NCBI GenBank assembly: GCA_964651825.1
Contig: CAZYWK010000128.1
Span: 1 to 7,338 of the forward strand
Source of the DNA: Sva-07 sp964651825
Lineage (GTDB): Bacteria; Actinomycetota; Acidimicrobiia; Acidimicrobiales; Ilumatobacteraceae
Direction: 5' to 3'
DNA length: 7,338 nt
Below, in pieces: positions 6,956-7,338 of this stretch. The translations under genes and the position numbers were made by a program. The notes under the pieces were generated by a model. It searched no databases. It was given only the letters and a program-made list of their open reading frames with translations, and was not told the DNA's origin. Numbering within the stretch: position 1 is the stretch's first letter; every line of letters begins with the position of its first letter.

Positions 6956-7234
6956 TCAGCAGGCGCAGGGGGCAGTGGCGCACTTGGGGCAACCGTCGGC
7001 GTAGCGGGCGATCGCCTCGTTGAGGTCGACGCCCTGCTGGTTGGCGAGCGTCGCCACCCACGCCACCACGTCGCCGAACTCGTGGACCTGCTGTTCGTGC
7101 GAGCCCTTGCGCACGGCTTGGGCCAGCTCGCCGATCTCCTCGGCCAACCAGGCCACCGTCGCCGACACGCCTCGGGCCCGGTCACGGTCGCCGTACGTCC
7201 GCTCGATCACGTCCTGCAGGTCGGCGAGGTCCAT
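6956..7234 (-). CDS. MazG-like nucleotide pyrophosphohydrolase with C-terminal cysteine motif (92 aa)
   Basis: Small all-alpha NTP pyrophosphohydrolase, expected to hydrolyse (d)NTPs to NMP and pyrophosphate, probably for nucleotide-pool cleaning. The Mg-binding motifs are EEIGE (32-36, EExxE) and EFGD (52-55, ExxD), in the order and spacing of single-domain MazG-like proteins. These work as dimers or tetramers, unlike two-domain MazG. The last 11 residues, CPKCATAPCAC, place cysteines at 82, 85, 90 and 92, which could bind a metal such as zinc. The ATG at 7234 follows a TACGGT box by 8 nt with no ribosome site. The gene converges on asd across a 39-bp gap with no clear terminator, and lies downstream of a tRNA gene and its terminator on the same strand. 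Substrate is unknown. Confidence 0.88.
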   Translation of the reverse strand: MDLADLQDVIERTYGDRDRARGVSATVAWLAEEIGELAQAVRKGSHEQQVHEFGDVVAWVATLANQQGVDLNEAIARYADGCPKCATAPCAC

Positions 7235-7242
7235 GCGCAGCG

Positions 7243-7248
7243 ACCGTA
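7243..7248 (-). promoter_or_regulatory. Possible -10 (TACGGT) for the MazG-like gene, near-leaderless
   Basis: On the minus strand TACGGT (TANNNT) ends 8 nt before ATG 7234, with no ribosome site between. It lies just after the tRNA terminator, so an independent leaderless transcript is plausible. No good -35 is seen. Confidence 0.42.
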
Positions 7249-7259
7249 GCCGGATCGCG

Positions 7260-7292
7260 AAACGGGCCGCCCCTCGTCGAGGAACGGCCCGT
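7260..7292 (-). terminator. Intrinsic-type terminator after tRNA-Pro
   Basis: Read on the minus strand, an 8-bp perfect stem (ACGGGCCG with CGGCCCGT, forward 7285-7292 and 7262-7269) encloses a 2x2 internal mismatch and an inner CCTC/GAGG stem with a GAC loop. It is followed by a short T-tract (three T, then CGCG). It begins at the last base of the tRNA CCA. The weak T-tract makes efficiency uncertain, but the position fits tRNA termination. Confidence 0.65.
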
Positions 7293-7338
7293 GGTCGGGG
7301 TGGGGAGATTTGAACTCCCGGCCTCCACGTCCCGAACG
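7292..7338 (-). tRNA. tRNA-Pro (anticodon CGG), 3' part only
   Basis: On the minus strand the sequence reads from anticodon-stem position 30 to the 3' end. The anticodon loop TTCGGGA (forward 7330-7336) gives anticodon CGG with G37, read by codon CCG. The 3' stem strand CGTGG, a 5-nt variable loop AGGCC, T-stem GGGAG/CTCCC with loop TTCAAAT, and acceptor strand CACCCCG follow, then discriminator A and an encoded CCA (forward 7292-7294). Every position fits standard numbering 30-76. The 5' half (D-arm, acceptor 5' strand, expected CGGGGTG) lies beyond the window. Confidence 0.95.

Noticed and set aside
7292..7338. tRNA-Pro 3' end as an integration (att) site
   Set aside because: No integrase, no phage or island genes and no repeated copy of the tRNA 3' end in the window.

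Overview
The window is a dense, GC-rich stretch of bacterial chromosome with both strands used and almost no spare DNA. Several things point to a high-GC actinobacterium: a mycobacterial MhuD-like heme-degrading enzyme, a LigD-type ATP-dependent ligase, an aspartokinase with an internal beta-subunit start as in Corynebacterium, and TANNNT boxes 8-9 nt upstream of start codons that lack Shine-Dalgarno sequences. My guess is Acidimicrobiia (Ilumatobacter-like). That guess rests on protein style alone and was not searched.

Layout. (1) Bases 1-1059 hold the 3' part of a family III (CaiB/BaiF) CoA-transferase that runs in from the left edge. (2) Bases 1121-3563 form a co-directional run: a stand-alone ATP-dependent DNA ligase, 17 nt, kynureninase, then a 4-bp ATGA overlap into an IsdG/MhuD-type heme oxygenase. 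(3) Bases 3564-3687 are intergenic and hold a striking nested inverted repeat (3579-3669) followed by a possible lysC promoter. (4) Bases 3688-6916 carry the first two committed enzymes of the aspartate pathway, aspartokinase (lysC) and aspartate-semialdehyde dehydrogenase (asd). A methyltransferase gene on the opposite strand separates them: it converges on lysC with only 4 bp between stop codons and diverges from asd. (5) On the minus strand at the right end are a small MazG-like pyrophosphohydrolase with a cysteine tail, a hairpin terminator, and the 3' part of a CCA-encoding tRNA-Pro(CGG) cut by the window edge.

How the genes fit together. LysC and Asd catalyse consecutive steps from aspartate to aspartate semialdehyde (lysine, threonine, methionine and diaminopimelate supply). 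Kynureninase and the heme oxygenase look translationally coupled. A plausible but unproven link is that tryptophan 2,3-dioxygenase, which acts upstream of kynureninase, is a heme enzyme. The ligase, CoA-transferase, methyltransferase and MazG protein have no evident pathway link to their neighbours.

I see no mobile element genes, CRISPR array, prophage or clear novel multi-gene system. The most interesting signals are the well-spaced Shine-Dalgarno inside lysC, the nested palindrome before lysC, the kynU-heme oxygenase coupling, and the inverted gene splitting lysC from asd.
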